Shown piece after piece: positions 52,840-62,955 of a DNA stretch of 64,000 nucleotides. Each line of letters starts with the position of its first letter. The first letter of the stretch is position 1. The translations under genes were made by a program, and so were the position numbers. The stretch is from Halotalea alkalilenta (GTDB taxonomy: Bacteria; Pseudomonadota; Gammaproteobacteria; Pseudomonadales; Halomonadaceae): contig NZ_CP015243.1 in the NCBI RefSeq assembly GCF_001648175.1, forward strand, positions 372,001 through 436,000, written 5' to 3'. The notes beneath the pieces are model-generated. The model was not told where the DNA came from. It did not search any database and saw only the letters and a list, made by a program, of their open reading frames with translations.

Positions 52840-53814
52840 CTAGCGATCGCCGTCGCACGGCGATCGCTGGGCCAGCGGCTTCGCTGTGGCCCCGGCCGGT
52901 GCCTCCCGCATCATTGGCCGGGTACGGCCGCCCAGGGTCACCAGCAGGACGCCGGTGACGATCACCAGCATCGCCACCAGTTCCAAACCGCTGATCCGCT
53001 CGCCGGCGAAGCCGATGCCCAGAGCCACCGCGACCAGCGGATTGACGTAGGCATAGCTGGTCGCCGCTGCCGGTCGAACGTTGGCGAGCAGGTAGACGTA
53101 GGCGCTGAATGCGACCAGCGAGCCGAACACCACCAGGTAGCCGAGCGCCAGCCATCCGGCCAGGCCGGGCATGGCGGTGACCCGCTCACCACTCGCCAGC
53201 CCCACCGCCAGCAGCGCCGCACCACCGCATAGCATCTCGGCCGCGCTCGCCATCATGCCCTGCGGCAGCGAAAGCCGTTTGCTCAGCACCGAACCGAATG
53301 CCCAGGCCGCCGCGGCCACCAGCAGCAGCGCCGAGCCCTGGGGATTGTCAGCAAGATTGGCCCCCAGGTTGAGCAGCGCCATGCCGATGATGCCAAAGCC
53401 GATCCCCAGCCACTCCCCAAGCCGTGCGCGCAGGCCGAAGCCCGCGGCGAACAGCAGGGCGAAGAGCGGTACCGTCGCGACCGACAGCGCGGCAACCCCG
53501 GATGCCACACCGCGATGCTCGGCGATGCATACCCCACCGTTGCCGATCCCGAGCAGCAGCAGGCCGATCACCGCGGCGCCGCGCCATTCACGGGCGCTGG
53601 GCGCCGGATGCCCGCGCAGCCTCAACCAGGCGTAGAGCAAGGCACCGGCGATTAGAAAGCGCACCCCAGCGAACAGCAGCGGCGGCCAGTGGGAAACGCC
53701 GACGCCGATGAACAGATAGGTCGAGCCCCAGATCAAGTAGAGGGCCAGGAAAGCGCCCGCCAGCAGCAGCGGGCTGCCGCTGGCTTCACCGGCGCTCGCG
53801 GAGGAATCGTTCAT
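52840..53814 (-). CDS. EamA/DMT family exporter (YedA-like)
   Basis: A 324-residue drug/metabolite transporter with ten predicted membrane helices in two EamA repeats. LYLIWGSTYLFIGVGV and RFLIAGALLYAWL mark the first repeat, AYVYLLANVRPAAATSYAYV followed by NPLVAVALGIGF the second. Substrates are usually amino acids or small metabolites. It is divergent from an Lrp/AsnC regulator across 178 nt, a common pairing for amino-acid exporters. Together they interrupt the yicC-gmk order. Confidence 0.88.
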   Translation of the reverse strand: MNDSSASAGEASGSPLLLAGAFLALYLIWGSTYLFIGVGVSHWPPLLFAGVRFLIAGALLYAWLRLRGHPAPSAREWRGAAVIGLLLLGIGNGGVCIAEHRGVASGVAALSVATVPLFALLFAAGFGLRARLGEWLGIGFGIIGMALLNLGANLADNPQGSALLLVAAAAWAFGSVLSKRLSLPQGMMASAAEMLCGGAALLAVGLASGERVTAMPGLAGWLALGYLVVFGSLVAFSAYVYLLANVRPAAATSYAYVNPLVAVALGIGFAGERISGLELVAMLVIVTGVLLVTLGGRTRPMMREAPAGATAKPLAQRSPCDGDR

Positions 53815-53992
53815 TGGGAGTCTCGACAGTGATCGACAAGAGCCTCAGCATAGGCTTGGTCAGCGGCTCGCTTAATCGCCGTTCGAAGGAAATACCGCCC
53901 CGCGGCTTTCGATTCATCGGTATACCCAGCGGTTCAGCACCGATTTAACGCGTGACCTTCATTTTCTTTTTTTGCCTGCCTGCGAAGACCGA

Positions 53993-54448
53993 ATGGACCG
54001 CTACGACCGTCGACTGCTCAAGACCCTGCAAGCCAACGCGCGCACCTCCTACGCCGAGCTCGGCCGTATCGTCGGACTCTCAGCGCCCGCGGTGGCGGAG
54101 CGCGTCGCCCGCCTCGAGGAGCGTGGCGTGATCAAGGGCTACCGGGCCGAGATCGACCCCGCCCGCATCGGCGCGCCGATCGAGTGCGTGATCCTGCTCA
54201 CCCTGCCCCATCGCGACAACGAGCGGATCATCGCCCAGCTCGCAAAATGGCCGGAAATCACCCGCTGCCGGCGCATCACCGGCGAGGCCTGTACGCTGGT
54301 CGAAGCCCGGCTGGCCGACGCTGGCGAACTCGAAGCGCTGATCGACCGGCTAGGTCGATATGGTGAAACCCGGACCTCCGTGGTGCTCTCGACGCCGATC
54401 GACCGGGAACTGGACCTGGATCACCTCGCCCCCGACGAACGACCGTGA
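53993..54448 (+). CDS. Lrp/AsnC family transcriptional regulator
   Basis: A 151-residue regulator. The N-terminal helix-turn-helix contains MDRYDRRLLKTLQANARTSY and LSAPAVAERVARLEERGVIKGY (quoted in part). The RAM ligand domain follows. The start at 53993 begins at the usual MDxxDRxLL; seven more residues are possible from 53972. Its divergent neighbour is the DMT exporter, its likely target. Confidence 0.9.
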   Translation: MDRYDRRLLKTLQANARTSYAELGRIVGLSAPAVAERVARLEERGVIKGYRAEIDPARIGAPIECVILLTLPHRDNERIIAQLAKWPEITRCRRITGEACTLVEARLADAGELEALIDRLGRYGETRTSVVLSTPIDRELDLDHLAPDERP

Positions 54449-54453
54449 TGAAG

Positions 54454-54514
54454 ATGAGCGACTATTTGCTCATTTAATTTCTGTTTCGCTAAAAATGAGC
54501 ATTGTTTTGCTCAT
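54454..54514. promoter_or_regulatory. Two HipB-type operators, ATGAGC-N8-GCTCAT
   Basis: Two inverted repeats with identical arms and identical 8-base spacers: 54454-54473 and 54495-54514, centred 41 bp apart (about four helical turns). They lie 57-117 bp before hipA. The E. coli HipB operator has the same architecture (TATCC-N8-GGATA), so these are probably the autoregulatory sites of the HipB protein encoded downstream. The region is AT-rich relative to its surroundings. Confidence 0.8.
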
Positions 54515-54570
54515 TCAACTGCCCTAGCCTAGGTTTTAGAGCAAATATTTGCCCAACCGGGGATCAACGC

Positions 54571-55890
54571 ATGGCGCTCACCATCCAAGCCCATCACCAC
54601 GGTAGGTGGCATGACGCCGCGCAGCTCATGGTTGATGATCCATCACGCGGTCGAGCCGGGCCGGCAAGGCTCGAGTATGACCCGCTCTACGCTTGTGACT
54701 GGCTGGGCCATGACGACCTGCCCGCATGCAGCCTGCGTCTGCCCGTGGAGCTGATTTTGGTGCATCGTTCGCCGCACTGGTTCGGCTTCCTCGATGACAT
54801 CATGCCAAGCGGCGCCGGACGCAGGTTCTGGATCGCCTACCTCGGCCTGACCAACCTGGAGCCTCACCAGCAGGACTATGAGCTGCTCAGCCGCGGGACC
54901 ATCGCCCCGGTAGGCAATCTGCGCATCGCACAAGCCGTTCCCGAACAGGCCTCGACCCAGCGCTTCGGACTCAACGAGGTGGTCGAGCGCGATACCGACT
55001 TTCTCGAATACGCCCAGATGCACGGTGCTGCCAGCGGGGGTGCCACCGGCGCGGGAGGCGAAGCGCCAAAGCTTTTGCTGCGGCGCGACGACCACGAGCG
55101 CATATGGATCGATGCACGCCAGGATGACGACATCTGTCTCGATCGCCACTACTTGGTCAAGTTCCCCCGCGGCGCTCGCGGCACCATCGATGCCGACATC
55201 CTGCGTACCGAGTACCACTACTACCAGGAGCTGAACTCGCTCGGCATCGAAACCATCGCGACCGAGGGGATGGAGCTGCGGGAGGGAACGCGCTACCCCT
55301 CGCTATGGCTGCCACGCTTCGACGTCGGCGAACGCGAAGGGCGATTGGAGCGCTACGGGTTGGAGTCGATCTACTCGCTGCTCGATAGGGGGCCGGGGGA
55401 GTATCTCAACCAGTTCACGGTGATCCGCACGCTGGCCCGGCTCCTTGCCCAGCGTGAGCACGACCAGGGCTTCGACCAAGCCGGATTCACCATCGAATGG
55501 GTGAAGCGAGACTTGCTGAACATCGCCTTCGGCAACGCCGACAACCATGGCCGCAACAGTGCGCTGATCAAGCGTCCCGAGGGCGTCACCCTGGCACCGG
55601 TCTACGACTTCGCCCCCATGCGCGCCGATCCCGAAGGCATCGTCCGAACGACCACCTGGGGACAACCGTTCGAGAGTGGCGGGCGCTTCGACTGGCACGC
55701 CATCGCCGCCGAGCTCGTCGACCTGGTCGAACCGGAGCGCCTGCTGGACGCACTGGGGCGCCTTGCGCGACAGCTGGTCGGCCTGCGCGATCGCCTGGAG
55801 ACGCGAGGGGTGCCATCTTCGATCCTCGACATGCCGAACGTTGGCCTGGGCAATCTCGACCAGCGGATCAACACCTGGAGGTTGCCGTGA
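54571..55890 (+). CDS. hipA: HipA-family serine/threonine kinase toxin
   Basis: A 439-residue kinase of the HipA family, whose members phosphorylate aminoacyl-tRNA synthetases or other targets and induce dormancy. An N-terminal subdomain (about 1-150) precedes the kinase core. The ATP-site lysine is in YLVKF (Lys197), the catalytic loop GNADNHGRNSAL spans 321-332 (Asp324, Asn329), and the metal-binding Asp is in VYDFAPM (Asp346). ATG 54571 has GGGGAT upstream; the longer frame from 54502 starts in the operator. Unusually the toxin precedes the antitoxin. Close to the HipA subgroup with a long insert around 180-192. Confidence 0.83.
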   Translation: MALTIQAHHHGRWHDAAQLMVDDPSRGRAGPARLEYDPLYACDWLGHDDLPACSLRLPVELILVHRSPHWFGFLDDIMPSGAGRRFWIAYLGLTNLEPHQQDYELLSRGTIAPVGNLRIAQAVPEQASTQRFGLNEVVERDTDFLEYAQMHGAASGGATGAGGEAPKLLLRRDDHERIWIDARQDDDICLDRHYLVKFPRGARGTIDADILRTEYHYYQELNSLGIETIATEGMELREGTRYPSLWLPRFDVGEREGRLERYGLESIYSLLDRGPGEYLNQFTVIRTLARLLAQREHDQGFDQAGFTIEWVKRDLLNIAFGNADNHGRNSALIKRPEGVTLAPVYDFAPMRADPEGIVRTTTWGQPFESGGRFDWHAIAAELVDLVEPERLLDALGRLARQLVGLRDRLETRGVPSSILDMPNVGLGNLDQRINTWRLP

Positions 55891-56201
55891 GCGAGATCGA
55901 ACCGAGTCCGCGCGAGGCGCTGCTGCTCGAACTGGTCAGGCAGCTGCTGGCGGGCGACATCAGCCAAGGGGCGCTGCTTCAAAGGCTACGCAAGGAAGCC
56001 CTGGGGCTGAGCCAGGAGCAGTACGCCAAGCTGGTAGGCGTCAGCCGCCGTACGCTTTCAGCGATCGAGAACGGCAGCGCCCAGCCCACCCAGACCGTGC
56101 TCGATGCGGTATTCCGCCCGCTCGGACTGCGCAGCGCGCTGCTGCCGCGCAGTCCCGAACTGCTCTCGCTGCTGCTCGCCTCGAGCGCGCCCGAGGTTTA
56201 G
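55887..56201 (+). CDS. hipB: HipB-like XRE antitoxin/regulator
   Basis: A 104-residue DNA-binding protein. The XRE helix-turn-helix is at about residues 35-75 (LGLSQEQYAKLVGVSRRTLSAIE is its core, quoted in part). An N-terminal helix and a leucine-rich C-terminal tail flank it. It starts with GTG in a GTGA overlap with hipA and has GGAGG five bases upstream, which ties its translation to the toxin. It should repress the operon through the two upstream operators and neutralise HipA. Confidence 0.82.
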   Translation: MSEIEPSPREALLLELVRQLLAGDISQGALLQRLRKEALGLSQEQYAKLVGVSRRTLSAIENGSAQPTQTVLDAVFRPLGLRSALLPRSPELLSLLLASSAPEV

Positions 56202-56311
56202 CTCGGTCCCTTGTGCACCCACATCGCGCCCCCATATCGATCGATTCCTTGGCATGAAGCCTTCGCGCGATGCCCCAGGGCTGCGCTCCACCATGAAAGA
56301 CGAGGACCCCG

Positions 56312-57741
<1,430 letters not shown>

Positions 57742-57868
57742 ACTCGCCCTCTTTTGAATCGCCCGTGGGATCGCCTAAAGTGGAAGGCAAGTGCGGCCAG
57801 CCGCCGCGCGCTGCCCGTGGCTTCGATCCCACGTTTTTCCGTAAAACGCTCACAGCAGGTGATATGCC

Positions 57869-58126
57869 ATGGCGCGAGTGACCGTCGAAGATTGTCTCGA
57901 GAACGTCGAAAACCGCTTCCAACTGGTGATGATCGCCAGCCGGCGCGCCCGCCAGCTCGCTCGCGGATCGCGCACCCCGGAGCTACCTTGGGAAAACGAC
58001 AAGCCCACCGTAATGGCGCTGCGCGAGATCGCCGCTGGCCAGGTCACGGTTGCCGTACTCGACGAGCCGATCGAGGCTCCGCCGCCCCGTATCCGACCAG
58101 AGCCGCAGCCCGAGTTCGACCTCTAA
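57869..58126 (+). CDS. rpoZ: RNA polymerase omega subunit
   Basis: An 85-residue omega chain that assists beta' folding and forms part of the ppGpp site. [20 protein letters not shown], then [11 protein letters not shown] and [15 protein letters not shown] are diagnostic. It lies between gmk and spoT in the canonical order. Confidence 0.96.
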   Translation: MARVTVEDCLENVENRFQLVMIASRRARQLARGSRTPELPWENDKPTVMALREIAAGQVTVAVLDEPIEAPPPRIRPEPQPEFDL

Positions 58127-58192
58127 AGGCCCCATGCGCGCTCCGGGGCCTCTCGCCTCGGGCGTGCATCGTGCCACGCTCCCCCGCGCGCC

Positions 58193-60322
58193 ATGTTCAC
58201 CATCGATGATCTCGCCGATAGACTGGAAGGCTATCTCTCAGAAGAAGAGATCCGCCAGGTAAAGCGTGCCTTCTACTATGCCGAGCAGGCCCACGACGGC
58301 CAGCGCCGGCGCTCGGGCGAGCCTTACGTCACCCATCCCCTCGCAGTCGCCAACATCCTCGCCAACATGCACATGGACCATCAGAGCCTGATGGCCGCGA
58401 TGCTGCACGACGTGATCGAGGACACCGGGGTGACCCGCGAGGCGCTGGAGGAGCAGTTCGGCGAGGAGGTCGGCAATCTGGTCGACGGAGTATCGAAGCT
58501 CGCCAAGATCGCCTACGAAGACAAGGCGGTCGCCCAGGCCGACAACCTGCAGAAGATGGTGCTGGCGATGTCCCGCGATATCCGGGTGATCATCGTCAAG
58601 CTCGCCGACCGGCTGCACAACATGCGCACCCTCGGCTCGCTGCGTCCGGATAAGAAACGCCGGATCGCCCGCGAAACGCTCGATATCTATGCCCGCATCG
58701 CCGACCGCCTCGGGATCAACACCATCCGCGTCGAGCTCGAGGACCTCTCCTTCCAGGCGATTCACCCGATGCGCGCCGAACGCATCCGCCGCGCGGTGGT
58801 GCGCGCCCGGGGCAACCGCCGCTCGCTGGTGCGCCAGGTGCAAAGTACGCTCCAGCAGTGCCTCGACGACGAACAGCTGCCGGGCACGGTGGTCGGCCGC
58901 CAGAAGCACCTGCTGTCGATCTATCGCAAGATGCGTGACCAGCACAAATCCTTCACCGACCTGATGGATGTGTTCGGCTTCCGTATCATCACCGACAGCG
59001 TCGATGCCTGCTATCGCATCCTCGGCGCGGTGCACAACCTCTACAAGCCGGTGCCGGGGCGGTTCAAGGACTACATCGCCATCCCCAAGGCCAACGGCTA
59101 CCAGAGCCTGCATACCACGTTGTTCGGGATCAACGGCTATCCAATCGAGGTGCAGATCCGCACCCGCGACATGGAGGCGATGGCCAACAATGGGATCGCC
59201 GCGCACTGGCTCTACAAGGCCGGCCAGACCGCCCAGCCCATCGCCTCGGGCAGCCACGCCCGGGCCCGCGAATGGGTGCGGGGCCTGCTCGAGATGCAGC
59301 GCCACGCAGGCAACTCGCTGGAGTTCATCGAACACGTCAAGAACGACCTGTTCCCCGATGACATCTACGTGTTCACCCCCAAGGGCGAGATCATGGAGCT
59401 GCCGCGCGGCGCCACCGCGGTGGACTTCGCCTACATGGTCCACACCGACGTCGGCAACGCCTGTATCGCCTGCCGGGTGAACCGCCACCTCGCCTCGCTG
59501 TCGATGCCGCTCGCCAGTGGCCAGACCGTCGAGATCATCACCGCGCCCGGGGCCAAGCCGAACCAGAACTGGCTCGGTTTCGTGGTCACCGCCAAGGCGC
59601 GCTCGGCGATCCGCCACTTCCTCAAGCACCAGCAGCGCAGCGACTCGATCCTGCTCGGCCGGCGGCTGCTCAACAAATCGCTGGCCGCCTTCGATTTGAG
59701 CATCGACCAGCTGCCGCCGGGGATCATGGAGGCACTGCTCCACGAGGAGAACCTCGAGGACGCCGACGAGCTCTACCACACCATCGGCCTCGGCGGCCGG
59801 GTCACCTACAGCATCGCCCGCCGTCTGGCCCAGGCCGAAATCGGCGGCGACCTGGCACCGCTGCCGGAGATGCAGCCGCTGGCGATCGAGGTCGGTGACC
59901 ACAACAGCGCGATCACCTTCGCACGCTGCTGCTACCCGCTGCCGGGGGACGACGTGGTCGGCCATCTGTCGAGCGGCAAGGGCGTCGTGATCCATCGACG
60001 CGAGTGCGGCAACCTGGTCGGACTGCTCGCCGATCCGGAGAAGAGCGTCGAGGTCGACTGGCCAGGCGGGCTCGACCAGGAGCTGCCCTCGGCACTGCGC
60101 CTTGAGATCGAAACCCGCCGGGGCCTGGTCGCCGAGCTGGCGGCGCTGGTCGACGACGCCGACGCCAACATCGAGCGGATCGATACCGAGGAGCACGACG
60201 CTCGCCTGACGGTGATCCATATCGTGCTGATGGTACGCGACCGCGTGCACCTGGCGCGGATCATCAAGCGCATGCGCAACCTGACCCACATCGAGCGCGT
60301 CACCCGGGTGATCCAGCGCTGA
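58193..60322 (+). CDS. spoT: Bifunctional (p)ppGpp synthetase/hydrolase SpoT
   Basis: A 709-residue stringent-response enzyme. The hydrolase HD motif LHDVIEDTGV has His72-Asp73, and the substrate-binding THPLAVA is just before it. The synthetase domain contains RFKDYIAIPKANGYQSLHTT (quoted in part) and EVQIRTRDMEAMA. The TGS domain contains DDIYVFTPKGEIMELPRGAT, and a C-terminal ACT domain ends the chain. All catalytic segments are present, so both activities are expected. Confidence 0.96.
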   Translation: MFTIDDLADRLEGYLSEEEIRQVKRAFYYAEQAHDGQRRRSGEPYVTHPLAVANILANMHMDHQSLMAAMLHDVIEDTGVTREALEEQFGEEVGNLVDGVSKLAKIAYEDKAVAQADNLQKMVLAMSRDIRVIIVKLADRLHNMRTLGSLRPDKKRRIARETLDIYARIADRLGINTIRVELEDLSFQAIHPMRAERIRRAVVRARGNRRSLVRQVQSTLQQCLDDEQLPGTVVGRQKHLLSIYRKMRDQHKSFTDLMDVFGFRIITDSVDACYRILGAVHNLYKPVPGRFKDYIAIPKANGYQSLHTTLFGINGYPIEVQIRTRDMEAMANNGIAAHWLYKAGQTAQPIASGSHARAREWVRGLLEMQRHAGNSLEFIEHVKNDLFPDDIYVFTPKGEIMELPRGATAVDFAYMVHTDVGNACIACRVNRHLASLSMPLASGQTVEIITAPGAKPNQNWLGFVVTAKARSAIRHFLKHQQRSDSILLGRRLLNKSLAAFDLSIDQLPPGIMEALLHEENLEDADELYHTIGLGGRVTYSIARRLAQAEIGGDLAPLPEMQPLAIEVGDHNSAITFARCCYPLPGDDVVGHLSSGKGVVIHRRECGNLVGLLADPEKSVEVDWPGGLDQELPSALRLEIETRRGLVAELAALVDDADANIERIDTEEHDARLTVIHIVLMVRDRVHLARIIKRMRNLTHIERVTRVIQR

Positions 60323-60443
60323 GCGCTTAAGGAGCGCTCTCAAGGGCTACTGCGCGCCGCCGCATTGTGATGAAATCGACCTTTCGACGCCTCATTTTCC
60401 AGGGCGTTTTCTTGTTTCCGCCGCTGCAATTCCAGGAGAGACC

Positions 60444-60833
60444 ATGAGTAACCGCGCTGCGATCCAATCCGACAACGCTCCCGCCGCCATCGGCCCCTAT
60501 TCCCAGGCGGTCAAGGCCGGCAACACCGTCTATCTCTCGGGCCAGATCCCGCTCGACCCCAAGACCATGGAGCTGGTCGGTGGCGAGATCGAGGTCCAGG
60601 CGCGCCAGGTATTCACCAACCTCGCCGAAGTGTGCAAGGCCGCCGGCGGCTCGCTGGGTGAGATCGTCAAGCTGAACCTCTACCTAACCGACCTCGACAA
60701 CTTCGGCAAGGTCAACCAGATCATGGAAGAGTTCTTCACCCAGCCCTTCCCCGCCCGCGCAGCGGTCGGCGTCAAGGCGCTGCCCAAGGGCAGCCAGTTC
60801 GAGGCGGAAGCGGTGATGGTGATCGGCGACTGA
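60444..60833 (+). CDS. ridA: RidA family 2-iminobutanoate/2-iminopropanoate deaminase
   Basis: A 129-residue trimeric enzyme that hydrolyses reactive imines from amino-acid metabolism. SDNAPAAIGPYSQAVKAGNTVYLSGQIPLDP is the start of the domain (core GPYSQAV), and the catalytic Arg is in FPARAAVGVKALPKG. GGAGAG precedes the ATG. It follows spoT as in Pseudomonas. Confidence 0.95.
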   Translation: MSNRAAIQSDNAPAAIGPYSQAVKAGNTVYLSGQIPLDPKTMELVGGEIEVQARQVFTNLAEVCKAAGGSLGEIVKLNLYLTDLDNFGKVNQIMEEFFTQPFPARAAVGVKALPKGSQFEAEAVMVIGD

Positions 60834-60939
60834 CCGCGTCGCCATCGCAGCGGGCGCTACCCAGCCTTCAGCGGAGTCCGGGCATCGCTGAAGGCCGGCG
60901 CGGAGAGCATCGAGGACTTGCCCGCCGCGCGCTGATCGA

Positions 60940-61809
60940 TCAGCGCACGGTGGCGCCCAAGCCAGCTTCCTTGATCACCTGCTCATAACCGTCACGAAAG
61001 CTAGGGTAGGTGAAGCGATAGCCGAGTTCGACCAGCCGCGCGTTGGAACAGCGCTTGCTCGCCCGCCGGCGCAGCGGCGACTGGATCACGCTGCTCGGCT
61101 CGACCTTGAGCCGCTTGGCCAGCCAGCCCATCACTTCGCTGATCGGAGTGGGCTCGCAGTCGCTACCGAGATAGACATCATCGAGCGGCTGTCCGCTCAG
61201 CGCCCGTGCGATCAGCCAATCGAGCACGCCGACGCAGTCGTCGCGGTGGATGCGGTTGGAGTACATCACCGGCGCCGAGGGCGCCACTCGGCCCTCGAGC
61301 ACCTGTTGGATCAGCCGCTCGCGACCAGGCCCGTAAATGCCGGAGAAACGCACCACGCTGCCCGGCAAGGGGCTCTCGATCAGCCGGCGTTCGGCCTCGA
61401 CCATCAATTGACCGGAGAAGCCGCTGGGTTCGGTAGGGCTTCGCTCGTCGACGGTCTCACCCTGCTGCTGCGCGTAGACCGAGGTGGAGGAGACGAACAG
61501 CACTCGCTTCGGCTTGTGCTCGCGGTTCTCGAAAACCTTCAATACCGCGTCGAGACCGTCTCGATAAGCGCTGCGATAGGCACTCTCTTCGAATCTATCA
61601 GCACTGATAGCGTATACTAGGATATCCGCATCGGGCAGCGACTCGAGCGGCTCGTTTGCACCGACATCCAGCGCCAGAGGTTCGATGCCGGCGGGCAGCA
61701 TGGCCACGTTGCGACGTGCACCGATCACCCGATGCCCCGCGTCGAGCAGGCGCTTTCCCAGCGCACCGCCGACGTCACCACAGCCAAGAATCAGAATCGT
61801 ACTGTTCAC
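60940..61809 (-). CDS. NAD-dependent epimerase/dehydratase-like SDR (YeeZ type)
   Basis: A 289-residue extended short-chain dehydrogenase-like protein. The Rossmann motif GCGDVGGALGKRLLDAGH follows the first strand, the active-site-like segment VSSTSVYAQQQGE lies mid-protein, and RFSGIYGPGRERL and IHRDDCVGVL follow. Function is unassigned. The GTG start at 61809 has AAGGAG upstream and begins just before the first strand; the frame to 61956 extends into unrelated sequence. Confidence 0.86.
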   Translation of the reverse strand: MNSTILILGCGDVGGALGKRLLDAGHRVIGARRNVAMLPAGIEPLALDVGANEPLESLPDADILVYAISADRFEESAYRSAYRDGLDAVLKVFENREHKPKRVLFVSSTSVYAQQQGETVDERSPTEPSGFSGQLMVEAERRLIESPLPGSVVRFSGIYGPGRERLIQQVLEGRVAPSAPVMYSNRIHRDDCVGVLDWLIARALSGQPLDDVYLGSDCEPTPISEVMGWLAKRLKVEPSSVIQSPLRRRASKRCSNARLVELGYRFTYPSFRDGYEQVIKEAGLGATVR

Positions 61810-61998
61810 CTTTATACCGCTCCTTGGTAAAAACGAGGTGGATGCGATGCTAAGACGCTTCATCGCGACGACCGCCGTACGCCATGATGAACGTCTCACC
61901 AGGCCGACCTGGAGTGCCAACCACGCTTGTGAGTCGCACCCTAGTCGGGTAGCCATCGCTCACTGGCGTCGACGGCAGCGCCCGACTGGAAGGGATTC

Positions 61999-62955
61999 AT
62001 GACTCTAACAGAACTTCGCTACATCGTGACGCTTTCCCAGGAGCGCCACTTCGGCCGCGCCGCGGAGCGCTGCTTCGTCTCCCAGCCGACGCTTTCGGTC
62101 GCGGTGAAGAAGCTCGAGGAAGAACTCGGCATCGCGCTCTTCGAGCGCAGCAAGTCGACCGTCCAGGTGACACCGATGGGCGAACGGATCGTCGCCCAGG
62201 CCACTCGCGTGCTCGAGCAGGCCAACGTGATCAAGGAACTCGCCAGCGAAGGCAAGGACCAGCTCGGCAGCCCCCTGCGCATCGGCGCGATCTACACCAT
62301 CGGACCTTATCTCTTCCCCCACCTGGTGCCGATGCTCTCCGAGCTCGCGCCTCAGATGCCGCTCTACATCGAGGAGAACCTCACCGGCGAGCTGAGACGC
62401 AAGCTGCGCGCGGGCGATCTCGACGTGATCGTGGTGGCGCTGCCGTTCACCGAGCCGGACGTGCTGACCAAGACCCTCTACGAGGAGCCCTTCGAGGTAC
62501 TGCTGCCGAAGGGCCACCCCTGGCTCGCCTTCGATGAGATCGACAAGGAGATGCTGCTCGAGGAGCGCCTGCTGCTGCTCGGGGAAGGGCACTGCTTCCG
62601 TGACCAGATCATCGAGGCCTGTCCTGCGCTCAACGCGCGGATCAACAGCCCGAGCAATACCCTGATCGCCGAGGGCGGCTCGCTGGAGACGATTCGCCAC
62701 ATGGTCGCCTCCGGCCTCGGCATCACCGTGCTGCCACGCTCGGCCACTGGGCTGCGCTTCTACGAGGATGGGCTGCTCGAAACCCGGCCGTTCAAGGCTC
62801 CCGCGCCTTCGCGCTCGGTGGCGATCGCCTGGCGCACCAGTTTTCCGCGACCCAAGGCGATCGATGCGCTGACCACCGCGATCGAACGCTGCAGGCCGCG
62901 TCTCGACGCGGTCAGCGAGCCGACCCGGGCAACCACGCGCAAGGCCCTTGCATGA
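61999..62955 (+). CDS. oxyR: Hydrogen peroxide-sensing regulator OxyR
   Basis: A 318-residue LysR-type activator of antioxidant genes. The winged helix is MTLTELRYIVTLSQERHFGRAAE (quoted for the TELRYIV core) and the motif GHCFRDQIIEAC holds the redox pair Cys199 and Cys208, the same numbering as in E. coli. All sensor residues are present. It overlaps recG by 4 nt, as in Pseudomonas. Confidence 0.95.
   Translation: MTLTELRYIVTLSQERHFGRAAERCFVSQPTLSVAVKKLEEELGIALFERSKSTVQVTPMGERIVAQATRVLEQANVIKELASEGKDQLGSPLRIGAIYTIGPYLFPHLVPMLSELAPQMPLYIEENLTGELRRKLRAGDLDVIVVALPFTEPDVLTKTLYEEPFEVLLPKGHPWLAFDEIDKEMLLEERLLLLGEGHCFRDQIIEACPALNARINSPSNTLIAEGGSLETIRHMVASGLGITVLPRSATGLRFYEDGLLETRPFKAPAPSRSVAIAWRTSFPRPKAIDALTTAIERCRPRLDAVSEPTRATTRKALA

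Noticed and set aside
58238-60343. Very long minus-strand open frame (701 codons) opposite spoT
   Set aside because: An antisense shadow caused by high GC at third positions; histidine/valine/aspartate-biased translation with no family motif, and spoT on the other strand is complete.
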